From JBAXPV01 sp037132075 (GTDB taxonomy: Bacteria; Bacteroidota; Bacteroidia; Bacteroidales; CAIXZF01): DNA of 64,000 nt. Location: NCBI GenBank assembly GCA_037132075.1, contig JBAXPV010000013.1, positions 45,100 through 109,099 on the forward strand, given 5' to 3'. Numbering within the stretch: the stretch's first letter is position 1; each line of letters starts with the position of its first letter. Position numbers and translations under genes: made by a program. The notes beneath the pieces are model-generated. The model had not been told where the DNA came from and did not search any database. It saw only the letters and a list, made by a program, of their open reading frames with translations. Positions 1 through 7,658 of this stretch are shown here, piece by piece.

Positions 1-2
1 AG

Positions 3-2591
3 ATAGAATATGAGGTTGTAAGGGATAAATATGACAACTGTATTACTGTTTGTAATATGGAGAACTTTGATCCGCTTGGGATACATACCGGCGAAAGTAT
101 CGTCGTAGCACCGTCCCAGACATTAACCAATGAAGAATATCATTTTCTGCGACAGTTAGCCATTCGAATCATTAGGCACATCGGGATTATCGGGGAATGT
201 AATGTACAATATGCCCTGGATCCTGATTCTCTTGACTACCGTGTGATTGAAGTCAATGCCCGCCTGTCGCGTTCCAGTGCACTGGCTTCCAAAGCCACTG
301 GATACCCGCTGGCTTTCGTTGCTGCCAAACTTGCATTGGGCTATGGGCTTCATGAGTTAAAGAATGCTGTTACCAAAACAACTTCCGCCTTTTTTGAACC
401 TTCACTCGACTACATAGTTTGTAAGATTCCACGCTGGGATCTCAACAAATTCAGTGGCGTATCCAAACTCATCGGTAGCAGTATGAAGAGTGTCGGGGAG
501 GTAATGGCAATAGGACGAACTTTTGAAGAAGCCATGCAAAAGGGTCTTCGTATGATTGGACAAGGAATGCATGGTTTTGTCGGGAATAAGGATGTGGAAG
601 AACTGATTGACATTGAGGGTGAACTGGCCAATCCCACGGACACCCGGATCTTTTTTATTGCAAAAGCCTTTTCAAAAGGATATTCTGTTGAAACAATTCA
701 TGACCTGACCAAAATCGACAGTTGGTTTCTCCAAAAGCTGAAGAATATCTGGGATCTTAAAGGCACTCTTGAGGAATATGATGACCTGGAAAGTTTGTCA
801 GACGAAATGTTCAGGGAGGCTAAACGACTGGGATTTTCCGATTTCCAGATTGCACGCCACGTCTTGAAAAGTACTGATGAGAACATTGAAAAGGATTTGT
901 TGTTTGTCAGGGAAAACAGGAAAGGCAGAGGGATTCTTCCTTCAGTCAAGCAGATTGATACGATGGCGGCAGAATACCCAGCTCAAACCAATTACCTCTA
1001 CCTTACTTATAGTGGTGATGAGAATGATGTTGAATTTAAAAATGACAAGGGCTCTGTGATCGTGCTGGGTTCCGGGGCTTATCGTATTGGGAGTAGTGTT
1101 GAATTTGACTGGTCTTGTGTGAGTGCTCTTAGAAGTGTTTCCCGCGCTGGCTACCGTTCGGTGATGATCAACTACAACCCTGAAACTGTAAGCACCGACT
1201 ACGACGAATGTGACCGCTTGTATTTCGACGAACTGAGTTTTGAAAGGGTCATGGACATCGTCGACCTGGAAATACCGAAAGGACTAATTCTTTCCACAGG
1301 TGGGCAGATTGCTAATAACCTGGCCATGCGTTTGTTTGACCAAGAGGTTCCCATATTGGGGACCTCGCCGCTTTCCATCGACATGGCCGAAAACCGCCAT
1401 AAATTTGGAAGCCTCCTTGACAAACTTGGTGTGGATCAACCCAGATGGCAAGAACTTACTTCTATTGAAGAAATCAATGTTTTTGCAGATAATGTAGGCT
1501 ATCCCTTACTAATCAGGCCTTCTTACGTGCTATCCGGCGCTGCCATGAATGTTGTATCCAATTCGCTTGAACTGGAACACTTTCTGAAATTGGCGGTTAA
1601 GGTTTCGAAACGATATCCGGTTGTGGTTTCTGAATTCATCGAGAATGCTAAAGAAATTGAAATAGATGCGGTTGCACGTCACGGTGAGATTGTCGCTTAT
1701 GCCATCAGCGAACATATTGAATTTGCCGGGGTCCATTCAGGGGATGCCACTATCGTATTCCCCGCACAGAAGATTTATATTGAGACTTCCAGGAGAATTA
1801 AAAAAATTAGCCGGGAGATTGCTCGGGAATTAAATATTTCAGGGCCTTTTAACATTCAATTCCTTGCCAGAAATAACGATATAAAAGTAATCGAATGTAA
1901 CCTCCGTGCTTCACGTAGTTTCCCTTTTGTCAGTAAGGTTCTGAAAGTTGACCTTATTGATATTGCAACTAGAATCATGCTTGGTTTTAAGGTGGAACCA
2001 CTTGAAAAATCAAGCTTCGATCTCGATTATATTGGCATCAAAGCGCCACAATTTTCATTCTCCCGCCTGCAACAAGCGGATCCGATTCTGGGTGTTGAAA
2101 TGGCTTCTACCGGCGAGGTGGGCTGTCTTGGAGAAGATTTCTATGAAGTTGTTTTGAAATCCATGCTTAGTGTGGGCTATAATATTCCTAAGAAAAACAT
2201 CCTGCTTTCAACTGGTCCTCCCAAGGCAAAAGCTGAACTGCTGGAATCAGCCCGCCTGCTTATTTCAAGGGGATACAATCTTTTTGCTACTCCAGGTACT
2301 CAAATCTACCTCACGGAAAATGGAGTTGACTCCACCCTGCTTCATTGGCCGGATGATGAGAAAAAACCTAATACTATGGATTATCTGAAAGAGAAAAAAA
2401 TAGACCTGGTGGTCAATATCCCTAAAAACCTAAGTCATACTGAACTTAACAACGACTATGACATTCGACGGGCTTCTGTTGACTACAACATCCCGCTGAT
2501 CACAAACAGTAGGTTGGCGGAAGCTTTTATTACCGCTTTTTGCAACTATGAGATGAAAGATATCGTAATTAAAAGTTGGGATGAGTATTGA
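3..2591 (+). CDS. carB: Carbamoyl-phosphate synthase large subunit, 5' truncated by window edge
   Basis: Makes carbamoyl phosphate from ammonia, bicarbonate and two ATP for pyrimidine and arginine synthesis; works in the cytoplasm with the CarA glutaminase. The reading frame is open from base 3, upstream of the first in-window ATG at 57, and the residues before that ATG (VVRDKYDNCITVC) continue the ATP-grasp fold, so the true start lies left of the window. About 860 residues of a normal length near 1070 are present. Seen in order: end of the first ATP-grasp domain (IHTGES, EVNARLSRSS), the oligomerization region, the second ATP-grasp domain (GSGAYRIGSSVEFDWS, ECNLRASRS), and a C-terminal MGS-like allosteric domain (STGPPKAKAELLESA onward). 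No internal stop or frameshift is visible. carA is not in the window. Confidence 0.97.
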   Translation: MEYEVVRDKYDNCITVCNMENFDPLGIHTGESIVVAPSQTLTNEEYHFLRQLAIRIIRHIGIIGECNVQYALDPDSLDYRVIEVNARLSRSSALASKATGYPLAFVAAKLALGYGLHELKNAVTKTTSAFFEPSLDYIVCKIPRWDLNKFSGVSKLIGSSMKSVGEVMAIGRTFEEAMQKGLRMIGQGMHGFVGNKDVEELIDIEGELANPTDTRIFFIAKAFSKGYSVETIHDLTKIDSWFLQKLKNIWDLKGTLEEYDDLESLSDEMFREAKRLGFSDFQIARHVLKSTDENIEKDLLFVRENRKGRGILPSVKQIDTMAAEYPAQTNYLYLTYSGDENDVEFKNDKGSVIVLGSGAYRIGSSVEFDWSCVSALRSVSRAGYRSVMINYNPETVSTDYDECDRLYFDELSFERVMDIVDLEIPKGLILSTGGQIANNLAMRLFDQEVPILGTSPLSIDMAENRHKFGSLLDKLGVDQPRWQELTSIEEINVFADNVGYPLLIRPSYVLSGAAMNVVSNSLELEHFLKLAVKVSKRYPVVVSEFIENAKEIEIDAVARHGEIVAYAISEHIEFAGVHSGDATIVFPAQKIYIETSRRIKKISREIARELNISGPFNIQFLARNNDIKVIECNLRASRSFPFVSKVLKVDLIDIATRIMLGFKVEPLEKSSFDLDYIGIKAPQFSFSRLQQADPILGVEMASTGEVGCLGEDFYEVVLKSMLSVGYNIPKKNILLSTGPPKAKAELLESARLLISRGYNLFATPGTQIYLTENGVDSTLLHWPDDEKKPNTMDYLKEKKIDLVVNIPKNLSHTELNNDYDIRRASVDYNIPLITNSRLAEAFITAFCNYEMKDIVIKSWDEY

Positions 2592-2605
2592 ATCAGAGGG
2601 CTTGG

Positions 2606-2659
2606 AGTCATAGATTATCTTTTTCATACACCCTTGTAATTTATTGATTTTCTATGACT
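2606..2659. repeat. Inverted repeat downstream of carB
   Basis: AGTCATAGA at 2606-2614 and TCTATGACT at 2651-2659 form a perfect 9-base inverted repeat around a 36-base AT-rich loop. It lies just after the carB stop and could end transcription, but the long loop makes it a weak terminator candidate. Confidence 0.3.
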
Positions 2660-2725
2660 TAATCACTATTATAACTTTTTGATATTATTTTTATCAAATA
2701 GTATTACTATTTGCAATATTTTTTG

Positions 2726-2733
2726 TATATTTG
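2726..2733 (+). promoter_or_regulatory. Bacteroidota -7 box before the ATPase gene
   Basis: TATATTTG matches the TAnnTTTG -7 consensus of Bacteroidota primary-sigma promoters. No TTTG sits at the usual 19-base distance upstream, although a TTTG is present at 2710-2713. Transcription from here would start around 2740, giving a very short leader before the ATG at 2749. Confidence 0.4.
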
Positions 2734-2748
2734 TAGAAATATTGCAGA

Positions 2749-3927
2749 ATGCTCGACAGAGATATATACCCTGAACTTTCTAAAGCTTTAAATGTCAAGC
2801 AAGTGCTTGCTATTACCGGCATGAGACGGATAGGAAAAACGACTGCTGTGAAGTTTTTGCTGAGTAGTGTCAAGAGCCGGAATAAAGCATATTTCGATCT
2901 CGAAAGGGTTGAAAACAGGATGATATTCAGGCAGGATAATTATGCAGACATCGTGAAGGGTCTGGAATATGAAGGTTTGGATTTTAGCCGGAAAGCCTGG
3001 ATTGCCCTGGATGAAATCCATCTTGTGAAGAATATTGCCAGTGTTGTCAAATTTCTTTACGACACCTATGACATCAAATTTATTGTTACCGGATCTAGTT
3101 CCTATTATCTGAAGGATCATTTTTCTGAAAGCCTTGCTGGCAGGAAAAGAATTTATGAAATGGCTCCTCTTTCATTTAAGGAGTATTTGCTGTTCCGTGA
3201 ATATGGAAACAGTTTGTTGTTAGAGGAGGCTTTTATTCCTTACAACCGGCAAATCACTGGCAAATTACAAAACCATTACCTCGATTACCTTAAATTTGGT
3301 GGGTTTCCAGAGGTAGTTCTCTCCTTTCATGAGGAAGACCGTATTCATCTGCTTAAAGATATCATCAATTCCTATCTGAATCTTGATATTAAGTTCTTAT
3401 CCGATTTCTCCCGGGTTGATGACATTTATAAAGTGATTAAACTTTTAACTTCCCGTGTAGGAAGTAAAACGGACTTTTCTAAGCTGGCTTCCATAGCTGG
3501 GATCAACAGGCAATTGCTAAAGGAATACTTGCTGTTTTTTGAGCAGACATACCTTATCAGGCAGGTTCCCGCATACGTCACCAATATTGACAGGGAAATT
3601 GCTTTGCAGAAAAAACTTTACTTTACTGATAATGGCATTCTAAACATCTTGGGAAACCCTGGCAGTGGGGCTATCCTGGAAAATGCAGCTGCAAATCAAC
3701 TTAGTTTGCACGGTGATCTTAAGTACTATGCCAGAAGATCAGGACAGGAAATAGATTTCATCCTCAACGAGGATACTGCCATTGAGATTAAGGAAAGCCC
3801 TTCGATCCACGACTTAAAAACGCTGACGCACCGCGCGGATCAGATTGGTTTTAAAAAGTGTTTCCTGGTCGGCCTGACTCAAAATAATATGGCATTTTCT
3901 CAATTTGTCTGGGCCGGAAATATCTGA
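2749..3927 (+). CDS. AAA_14 / DUF4143 family ATPase
   Basis: A 392-residue P-loop ATPase of the common prokaryotic AAA_14 plus DUF4143 family. The Walker A motif is GMRRIGKTT near residue 24, and a Walker B-like stretch (AWIALDEIH) lies near residue 90, followed by a sensor-like FIVTGSSS. The C-terminal half, about residues 190-350, has the DUF4143 pattern, including a nuclease-like strand arrangement (GQEIDFILNEDTAIEIKES) typical of the family's C terminus. Proteins of this family are numerous, scattered, and of unknown physiological role; some are thought to be linked to mobile or defence functions, which I cannot test here. It stands alone, with its own putative -7 box and AT-rich flanks, suggesting an accessory insertion between carB and the redox island. 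Confidence 0.85.
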   Translation: MLDRDIYPELSKALNVKQVLAITGMRRIGKTTAVKFLLSSVKSRNKAYFDLERVENRMIFRQDNYADIVKGLEYEGLDFSRKAWIALDEIHLVKNIASVVKFLYDTYDIKFIVTGSSSYYLKDHFSESLAGRKRIYEMAPLSFKEYLLFREYGNSLLLEEAFIPYNRQITGKLQNHYLDYLKFGGFPEVVLSFHEEDRIHLLKDIINSYLNLDIKFLSDFSRVDDIYKVIKLLTSRVGSKTDFSKLASIAGINRQLLKEYLLFFEQTYLIRQVPAYVTNIDREIALQKKLYFTDNGILNILGNPGSGAILENAAANQLSLHGDLKYYARRSGQEIDFILNEDTAIEIKESPSIHDLKTLTHRADQIGFKKCFLVGLTQNNMAFSQFVWAGNI

Positions 3928-4268
3928 TAAAATCAAATTATTATTAGCCCCCTCAGTCCCTTCCTGAAGTTACAAGGATCTCTTTCGTGACATGGCATCA
4001 TGAGGTATTTTACTATCTAATTTTCTATATTTGATATAACACTTCCATGGGCAATGTGGTGTTGAATTTGACGTATCCATCTAATAATTAAATAATTATC
4101 TGGATTATTTTATCAATTTTCACATCCATGGGTTTAGTTTTAAACCAGTATTTTAAATGAAATCATGCTAAAATCATCATTGATTTGGCTTTTCTAAAGC
4201 TTAGGTTTTGATGAAATTTTAAGAAAACTGTAATTTATTTTCAATCTTAATAAAAAATTAGACAAAAA
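3928..4268. other. AT-rich intergenic leader before the heptaheme cytochrome gene
   Basis: No coding region is supported. The interval holds a TATATTTG -7-like box at 4026-4033 without a good -33 box, two copies of TCCATGGG (4044-4051 and 4125-4132) 81 bases apart, and a -24/-12-like element at 4185-4201. The two repeats lie upstream of that element at distances where sigma-54 activator sites often occur, but 8-base matches are weak evidence. Confidence 0.5.
4185..4201 (+). promoter_or_regulatory. Candidate sigma-54 (-24/-12) promoter for the heptaheme cytochrome
   Basis: TTGGC at 4185-4189 and AAGC at 4197-4200 place GG and GC exactly 10 bases apart, the invariant geometry of RpoN promoters (consensus TGGCAC-N5-TTGC). 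The -24 half matches TGGC; the -12 half has AAGC in place of TTGC. Transcription would start near 4212, 57 bases before the ATG. A sigma-54 response regulator is encoded convergently next door, which makes the match more interesting than sequence alone would. Confidence 0.4.
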
Positions 4269-5774
4269 ATGAAGCTTCCAAGTTCAACGTACAATTGGAT
4301 CACCATCGTAGGATTCTTCCTCGCACTGACCAATCTTTTCTTTATATTATTATTGTTTATCATCACCGCGATTTTTAATACGGGAAGTTCTTATCTGGGT
4401 TTGTTTATTTACATTTTACTTCCCGGTTTTATGGTTCTGGGGCTTCTCTTAATCCCTATCGGGATGTTGTTTAAAATGAAGCGTTTAAAGAAAGGCGATC
4501 CGGAACTTAGAAATAAATTACCCTATATTGATCTAAACGACAGAACGCATCGTAATGCTTTCAAAATTTTCATATTCAGTACTCTTATTTTCTTACTGCT
4601 TACCAGTATCGGCAGTTATGAGGCCTTCCATTATACTGAATCTGTTCAGTTTTGTGGTGAATTATGCCATAAAGTAATGATGCCAGAACATGTGGCTTAC
4701 CAAAACTCACCTCACGCCCGCGTTGCTTGTGTTGAATGCCATGTAGGCCCTGGAACCGACTGGTATGTTCGTTCGAAACTCTCAGGACTTTACCAGGTAT
4801 ATTCTGTCCTCAGGCATCTTTATCCTACCCCCATTGAAACACCATTGCGAAATCTGCGTCCTGCAAGAGAAACCTGTGAAAAATGCCACTGGCCTCAGAA
4901 ATTCTATGCCCGTAGTTTACGTATTCAAAAGAGTTACCTCACAGACTCTGCCAATTCAGAATGGAATATTATGATGCAAATCAAGGTTGGCCCTGAATAC
5001 TCCGCAAAAGGTCTTTCAGAAGGGATTCACTGGCATATCAACCCTGACACTAAGGTTGAATATATGTCGGAAAACGACAAACGCGAAAACATTTTTTGGG
5101 TAAAATATACGAATCTCAAGACAGGAAAGGTTGAACTGTTTAAAGATGAGGAAAATGTAGCTGCTGACAGCATTGTAAAAAAAGCCAGCACCCGCACAAT
5201 GGATTGCATCGATTGCCACAACCGTCCTTCTCATAACTACAAATCCCCTCCAAACTATATCAACAATGCTATGTTAGCCGGAACCATCTCAAAAGATATC
5301 CCGATGATCAAGTTCTGTGCGATGGATATATTAAAGAATCCCTTTAATACCTACGACTCAGCCATGATGATGATTGATAAAGGTGTCAATGACTATTATA
5401 AGACGAACTTCCCTGACTATTACGCAAAAAACAAACCTTTAATTACTAGTGCCATAACTGGCATTAAGAATGCATACAACCAAAATGCTTTCCCTAGTAT
5501 GAAGGTGACTTACGACAAGTATCCGAATCACATTGGTCATCTTGAGTCAGCCGGCTGTTTCCGCTGTCATAACAATCGTTTTAAGTCAGAGAGTGGTAAG
5601 ATTATCAGCAAGGATTGTAACCTCTGTCATACGATTGTTGGACAAGGAAAGACCGGGGCTCTACAATTGGCATCTGTCAGAGACAGCCTGGAATTCCAAC
5701 ATCCCATTCCTTTGAAGAACAATGCCTGGAAAACCGGACTTTGCTCTGAATGTCATACTTACCTCTATCAGTAA
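4269..5774 (+). CDS. Heptaheme NapC/NirT-like inner-membrane cytochrome c (ImcH-like)
   Basis: Predicted menaquinol-oxidizing multiheme cytochrome of 501 residues. Three membrane spans (about residues 10-33, 43-70, 98-116) are followed by a periplasmic domain with seven heme motifs: an unusual C129-x3-C133-H134, then six CxxCH sites (CVECH at 154, CEKCH at 203, CIDCH, CFRCH, CNLCH, CSECH). NapC/NrfH proteins usually have four hemes; seven hemes with a leading CX3CH recalls ImcH-type quinol dehydrogenases of Geobacter. No partner reductase or outer-membrane conduit is beside it, so the final acceptor is unknown. Its 3' end overlaps that of the archaemetzincin gene by 7 bases on the opposite strand. 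The cytochrome assignment is certain; the ImcH comparison is from family memory. Confidence 0.9.
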   Translation: MKLPSSTYNWITIVGFFLALTNLFFILLLFIITAIFNTGSSYLGLFIYILLPGFMVLGLLLIPIGMLFKMKRLKKGDPELRNKLPYIDLNDRTHRNAFKIFIFSTLIFLLLTSIGSYEAFHYTESVQFCGELCHKVMMPEHVAYQNSPHARVACVECHVGPGTDWYVRSKLSGLYQVYSVLRHLYPTPIETPLRNLRPARETCEKCHWPQKFYARSLRIQKSYLTDSANSEWNIMMQIKVGPEYSAKGLSEGIHWHINPDTKVEYMSENDKRENIFWVKYTNLKTGKVELFKDEENVAADSIVKKASTRTMDCIDCHNRPSHNYKSPPNYINNAMLAGTISKDIPMIKFCAMDILKNPFNTYDSAMMMIDKGVNDYYKTNFPDYYAKNKPLITSAITGIKNAYNQNAFPSMKVTYDKYPNHIGHLESAGCFRCHNNRFKSESGKIISKDCNLCHTIVGQGKTGALQLASVRDSLEFQHPIPLKNNAWKTGLCSECHTYLYQ

Positions 5775-6310
5775 TTTAGGAAACCCCTGATTTCGCTTTG
5801 GCAATTGCTACATAAATGTTGACTCTTTTGGTCGATGTCTTCTACGTATGTGCTCGAACGCATCACGCAACTAGGAATATGACAGTGAATCAATCCAAAG
5901 GTATGACCTAATTCATGTATGACCTCCTTAACAAGTCGTTCATGTATGATATTTTTATCGGTTTTCATGCCGTATCTTTCATTGCTCAGCCTGAATATTG
6001 AGCCGATCCCTGTGCGACCATTGAGAAATGCTTGTCCGAAGATGTAGGTTAGAATTGGGATATACAGGTCAACATGAAAGAGTCCAAAGGTTTTAAAATA
6101 AGATAGAGAAAAGTTATCATCGACAACTTTCAACAACTTATTCCCATTGTATTGGCCACGAACAGGATCATAGAATTCACTCAGATCAAGATGGCCTTCT
6201 ATTATTTTAACCGGGAAGAGAAACTCTTGTGTAACTCCTTCGCCAATCTTTTCAAGAAAATCTTCTTCAAAGTGGCCAAAAGAAATTAATGCGATGTTCT
6301 CCAGGCTCAT
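5768..6310 (-). CDS. Archaemetzincin (family M54 zinc metalloprotease)
   Basis: A 180-residue cytoplasmic metalloprotease. The family signature HExxHxxGxxHCx4CxMx17CxxC is complete: HELGHTFGLIHCHIPSC, then a methionine, then CSNC near the C terminus. The three histidines bind the catalytic zinc and the four cysteines bind a second, structural zinc. There is no signal peptide. It is the last gene of a tight set after a sensor kinase and a sigma-54 response regulator (2-base gap), suggesting co-expression with that signalling pair. Archaemetzincins have few known substrates; a role in turning over a component of the adjacent redox system is only inference. Confidence 0.93.
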   Translation of the reverse strand: MSLENIALISFGHFEEDFLEKIGEGVTQEFLFPVKIIEGHLDLSEFYDPVRGQYNGNKLLKVVDDNFSLSYFKTFGLFHVDLYIPILTYIFGQAFLNGRTGIGSIFRLSNERYGMKTDKNIIHERLVKEVIHELGHTFGLIHCHIPSCVMRSSTYVEDIDQKSQHLCSNCQSEIRGFLNY

Positions 6311-6312
6311 TA

Positions 6313-7653
6313 TCAGGTTGAAGGTTTTAGGTCATACTTCTTTATCTTATTATAAAGAGTTACTCTGTCGACGCTTAATGCCTTAGCCGACCGGCTGATA
6401 TTCCAATTGTATTTTTGCAAGATGAGTCCGATGTGATTCTTTTCAAGGTCATCAAGGCTTTCCAATGAGCTCCCTTTTATCTCCTTTTCCAAAGGGAGAT
6501 CTTTCAAAGTAATTTTCTTTCCATTGCCGATCACAATCGCCCGCTCAATCATATTCTCAAGCTCTCTGATGTTTCCGGGAAATTTTAATTCCTGTATTCT
6601 TTGCAGGGCAGAAGCGTCAATGGTCACTAAGGGCTTATTCATGGCAGCACAATACTTCTTGATAAAATACTCAACCAACAAAGGGATATCATCTACTCTC
6701 TCCCGAAGTGGCGGAATTTGGATGTTCACTACATTAAGCCGGTAATAAAGATCTTCACGGAAACTGCCTTCATCTACCATGCTTTTCAGATCTTTATTTG
6801 TGGCGCAAATCACCCTGAAATCGGAACTTATTTCTTTGTTTCCACCAACTCTTACAAAGGTCTTTGACTGTAAAACCCGTAAAAGCTCTATCTGCATCTT
6901 GGTGGAAATCGTGGAAATTTCGTCAAGGAAAATGGTACCGCTATCTGCCATCTCAAATCGCCCTTTGCGGTTGTACATTGCGCCAGTGAAAGCTCCTTTC
7001 TCATGCCCGAACAACTCACTTTCCAAAAGACTTTCTGTTAATGCACCACAGTGAACAATCACGAAAGGAAAGAATTTTCGTGGTGAATTAGAATGTATCA
7101 CTTTAGCAATTAGCTCTTTTCCTGTACCACTCTCTCCTGTTATAATCACAGAGGAATTTGACTGAGCTACACTTTGCACCTCCTGAAGCACCTTTTCCAT
7201 TGCATTACTCTTACCAATGAGATCTTCCAGGTTCTCCAGGGACACAACTTTCTCCTTCAAAACCTCATTTTCTTCAGTAAGTATGATCTGCTTGGTCGCA
7301 TTGCGAATCAGATGCGACAAATCATCAGGATCAAAGGGTTTTGTGACATAATCAAAAGCACCATCCTTTAATGCTTGAACTGCAGTGTCAACGGTTGCAA
7401 AAGCGGTCATCACGATTACAATGGCACTGCTCTTCAATGTTTTTATTCGTTTCAGCATTTCAAGGCCATCCATCCCCGGCATTTTAATATCAGCCAGGAT
7501 GATATCAAAATCGGCTGATTCCAGGATCTGTAATGCTTTCTTTGCATTTTCCGCACATTCAACGCGGTATCCATCCTCAATGAACCAATTATATAATGAA
7601 TCTCTTACTGATTCTTCATCGTCTACAATGAGTATTGAAATCTTTTTTGCCAT
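6313..7653 (-). CDS. NtrC-type sigma-54 response regulator
   Basis: A 446-residue transcription activator: receiver domain (residues 1-120, acidic DD at 11-12, phospho-acceptor D55 in ILADIKMPG), AAA+ sigma-54 interaction domain with Walker A GESGTGKE and the RpoN-contacting GAFTGA loop, and a C-terminal Fis-type helix-turn-helix (ISRSAKALSVDRVTLYNKI). All catalytic landmarks are present, so it should be a functional activator. It lies 5 bases after its presumed partner sensor kinase and 2 bases before the archaemetzincin gene. Likely targets are the local redox genes; the best candidate element found is the -24/-12 match before the convergent cytochrome gene. Confidence 0.96.
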   Translation of the reverse strand: MAKKISILIVDDEESVRDSLYNWFIEDGYRVECAENAKKALQILESADFDIILADIKMPGMDGLEMLKRIKTLKSSAIVIVMTAFATVDTAVQALKDGAFDYVTKPFDPDDLSHLIRNATKQIILTEENEVLKEKVVSLENLEDLIGKSNAMEKVLQEVQSVAQSNSSVIITGESGTGKELIAKVIHSNSPRKFFPFVIVHCGALTESLLESELFGHEKGAFTGAMYNRKGRFEMADSGTIFLDEISTISTKMQIELLRVLQSKTFVRVGGNKEISSDFRVICATNKDLKSMVDEGSFREDLYYRLNVVNIQIPPLRERVDDIPLLVEYFIKKYCAAMNKPLVTIDASALQRIQELKFPGNIRELENMIERAIVIGNGKKITLKDLPLEKEIKGSSLESLDDLEKNHIGLILQKYNWNISRSAKALSVDRVTLYNKIKKYDLKPST

Positions 7654-7658
7654 TTTTC

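Noticed and set aside
2749..3927. Mobile-element gene
   Set aside because: DUF4143 ATPases occur in accessory regions, but no inverted repeats, integrase or transposase flank this one.
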